This document shows positions 63,150-64,000 of a stretch of 64,000 bases of DNA, in pieces. Every line of letters starts with the position of its first letter. The first letter of the stretch is position 1. The notes under the pieces are model-generated. The model was given only the letters and a program-made list of their open reading frames with translations. It did not search any database and was not told the origin of the DNA. The translations under genes and the position numbers were made by a program. The DNA is taken from assembly GCF_037976825.1 (NCBI RefSeq), contig NZ_CP150269.1, positions 2,369,501 to 2,433,500 on the forward strand. Reading direction: 5' to 3'. This DNA comes from Paenibacillus sp. FSL K6-1330. Its GTDB lineage: Bacteria; Bacillota; Bacilli; Paenibacillales; Paenibacillaceae.

Positions 63150-63170
63150 TCTTTATTGTACTCGGCTTAA

Positions 63171-63332
63171 TTATTGATTTTTCCCTTGGTTTTGGTCTTT
63201 CTCGTAAGCAATCAGGGTGATATCTTTGCCTGTAAGCTCGGCAATCTTGGTCTCGGCGTCTTCAATCGCTTTCAAGGTACCTTCATTCCCATTGAGTGAG
63301 GCAATTTTATATTCCTCCGAATGGATGTCCAT
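63171..63332 (-). CDS. Small acidic protein, 53 residues
   Basis: Reverse-strand ORF with a strong AAGGGGGG ribosome-binding site. The product begins MDIHSEEYKIASLNGNEGTL and contains IEDAETKIAELTGKDITLIAYEKDQ. It is acidic, helix-strand in pattern, without a membrane segment. Proteins of this type (EYKIASLxG...LIAYEK) are familiar as conserved hypotheticals in Bacillales; function unknown. Its good ribosome-binding site, own terminator and coding-like composition support it. Confidence 0.75.
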   Translation of the reverse strand: MDIHSEEYKIASLNGNEGTLKAIEDAETKIAELTGKDITLIAYEKDQNQGKNQ

Positions 63333-63470
63333 GTGAATCCCCCCTTAGATGGTTGATAACAAATATAATGATAAGTTATCCTATACAAGATGGTTACATA
63401 CCTGGTATTCAAAAAATTGGAATGAACTTGAGGAATGGAGCGGAGTATGGTTCCTATGCGTCCAATTTAA

Positions 63471-63504
63471 AAAAGCCAGACACATGAAATGTGTTTGGCT
63501 TTTT
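63471..63504. terminator. Terminator of the L,D-transpeptidase gene
   Basis: aaaagccagacacat / atgtgtttggctttt, a 15-bp stem with one G-U pair and a 3-nt loop, with T/A runs on both sides, so it can act on either strand. Confidence 0.88.
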
Positions 63505-63510
63505 GCGTTC

Positions 63511-64000
63511 TTATTTTTGGATGAGGACGGGGGTACTCATTTTCACCTTGTCGTAAAGCCAGCGTACGTCTTTATTATGCATCCGTATACAACCTGCCGA
63601 CACGTACTTGCCGATCGAGTTGGCGTTGTTGTTTCCATGTATGGCGTACGCGTAGCTAACTCTACCGTTCACTTTCACATTAATGCCGAGCCAGCGATCC
63701 CCAAGCGGATTGCGCGGGTCTCCTCCCTTGATGCCTTCCTTGTAGTAAGGTCTGTTCTTCACTTTTTCGTGAATTCTGAACAGGCCTTCCGGTGTATAGG
63801 AGGGTTTTTTGCCTGTAGCGACGGGAAATGTTTTTATGACCTTACCTTTTTCATAATACGTCAGTTTGTTGGTGGATTTATCAATGACAATAAACTGTGC
63901 GTATTTGGTGTACTTACTGTCCAGCTTCTGTCCGGAAGCGCCTTGGGATACGGCGGGGAAAAAGAAAACCAGCAGTAAGGTGAAGATCAGTATGCGGCTG
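63511..64000 (-). CDS. Secreted L,D-transpeptidase (5' truncated by window edge)
   Basis: Reverse-strand frame open to the right edge. It begins within a signal peptide (RILIFTLLLVFFFPAVSQGAS), followed by the YkuD domain (FIVIDKSTNKLTYYEKGKVIKTFPVATGKK) with catalytic IHGNNNANSIGKYVSAGCIRM. Cross-links peptidoglycan outside the membrane. The initiator codon lies beyond position 64000. This is the exported counterpart of the signal-less enzyme at 42818. Confidence 0.93.
   Translation of the reverse strand, partial: SRILIFTLLLVFFFPAVSQGASGQKLDSKYTKYAQFIVIDKSTNKLTYYEKGKVIKTFPVATGKKPSYTPEGLFRIHEKVKNRPYYKEGIKGGDPRNPLGDRWLGINVKVNGRVSYAYAIHGNNNANSIGKYVSAGCIRMHNKDVRWLYDKVKMSTPVLIQK

Noticed and set aside
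63349..63978. 209-codon forward frame at the right end
   Set aside because: Antisense to the L,D-transpeptidase, whose catalytic motif is clear on the other strand.

Overview
The window is one contiguous stretch of a Gram-positive, endospore-forming Firmicute chromosome, most likely a Paenibacillus. The evidence is the order ftsA-ftsZ-spoIIGA-sigE-sigG-ymxH-pgeF-ylmE-sepF-ylmG-ylmH-divIVA-ileS-lspA-rluD-pyr, an LL-diaminopimelate aminotransferase, a YjcZ-type small sporulation peptide, and a YesM/YesN plus LplB/YtcP-type sugar regulon. No contig break, IS element, prophage or CRISPR array is visible.

Region by region. Positions 1-9.9 kb hold the division and sporulation block. ftsA is cut by the left edge. 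The spoIIG operon has Spo0A-box-like sites in front of it, sigG follows directly, and the ylm genes run to divIVA in tight translational coupling. Positions 9.9-16.4 kb hold a T-box-controlled isoleucyl-tRNA synthetase of the eukaryote-like type 2, a DUF5665 protein, a reverse-strand TraR/DksA-type zinc-finger protein, lspA and rluD. Positions 16.5-20.2 kb hold an unusual insertion into the usual rluD-pyrR order: a promoter, a 51-codon leader ORF and a terminator in front of an ABC-F ATPase, then dapL. Positions 20.2-29.3 kb hold the PyrR-attenuated operon pyrR-pyrB-pyrC-carA-carB-pyrF-pyrE, which lacks pyrP, pyrK and pyrD.

Positions 29.3-43.2 kb are accessory. They contain two TetR regulators (one with an MFS efflux pump and paired operators), several unrecognised genes, three intact tRNAs, uracil-DNA glycosylase, a polysaccharide deacetylase, an AI-2E family permease and a compact L,D-transpeptidase. 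Inside this region a 2.65-kb AT-rich islet (a YjcZ-like peptide, an unknown beta-rich protein and a His-rich YmaF-like protein) lies between a CAT-anticodon tRNA and a 109-bp near-perfect copy of that tRNA plus its terminator, in which the acceptor stem is destroyed.

Positions 43.2-63.0 kb form one mannoside/N-glycan utilisation locus: sensor kinase, AraC-type response regulator, sugar-binding lipoprotein, two permeases, then five cytoplasmic glycosidases (GH3, GH38, GH125, an unassigned clan GH-A enzyme, GH38). The layout implies import of mannose-containing oligosaccharides and complete intracellular trimming; the transport ATPase must be encoded elsewhere. cre-like sites precede both the kinase and the binding-protein gene. 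The right end carries a small acidic protein gene and a second L,D-transpeptidase cut by the window edge.

The strongest leads are the leader-ORF/terminator in front of the ABC-F gene, the tRNA-bracketed islet, and the unassigned 1046-residue GH-A enzyme. All functional calls come from reading the sequence; no database search was run.
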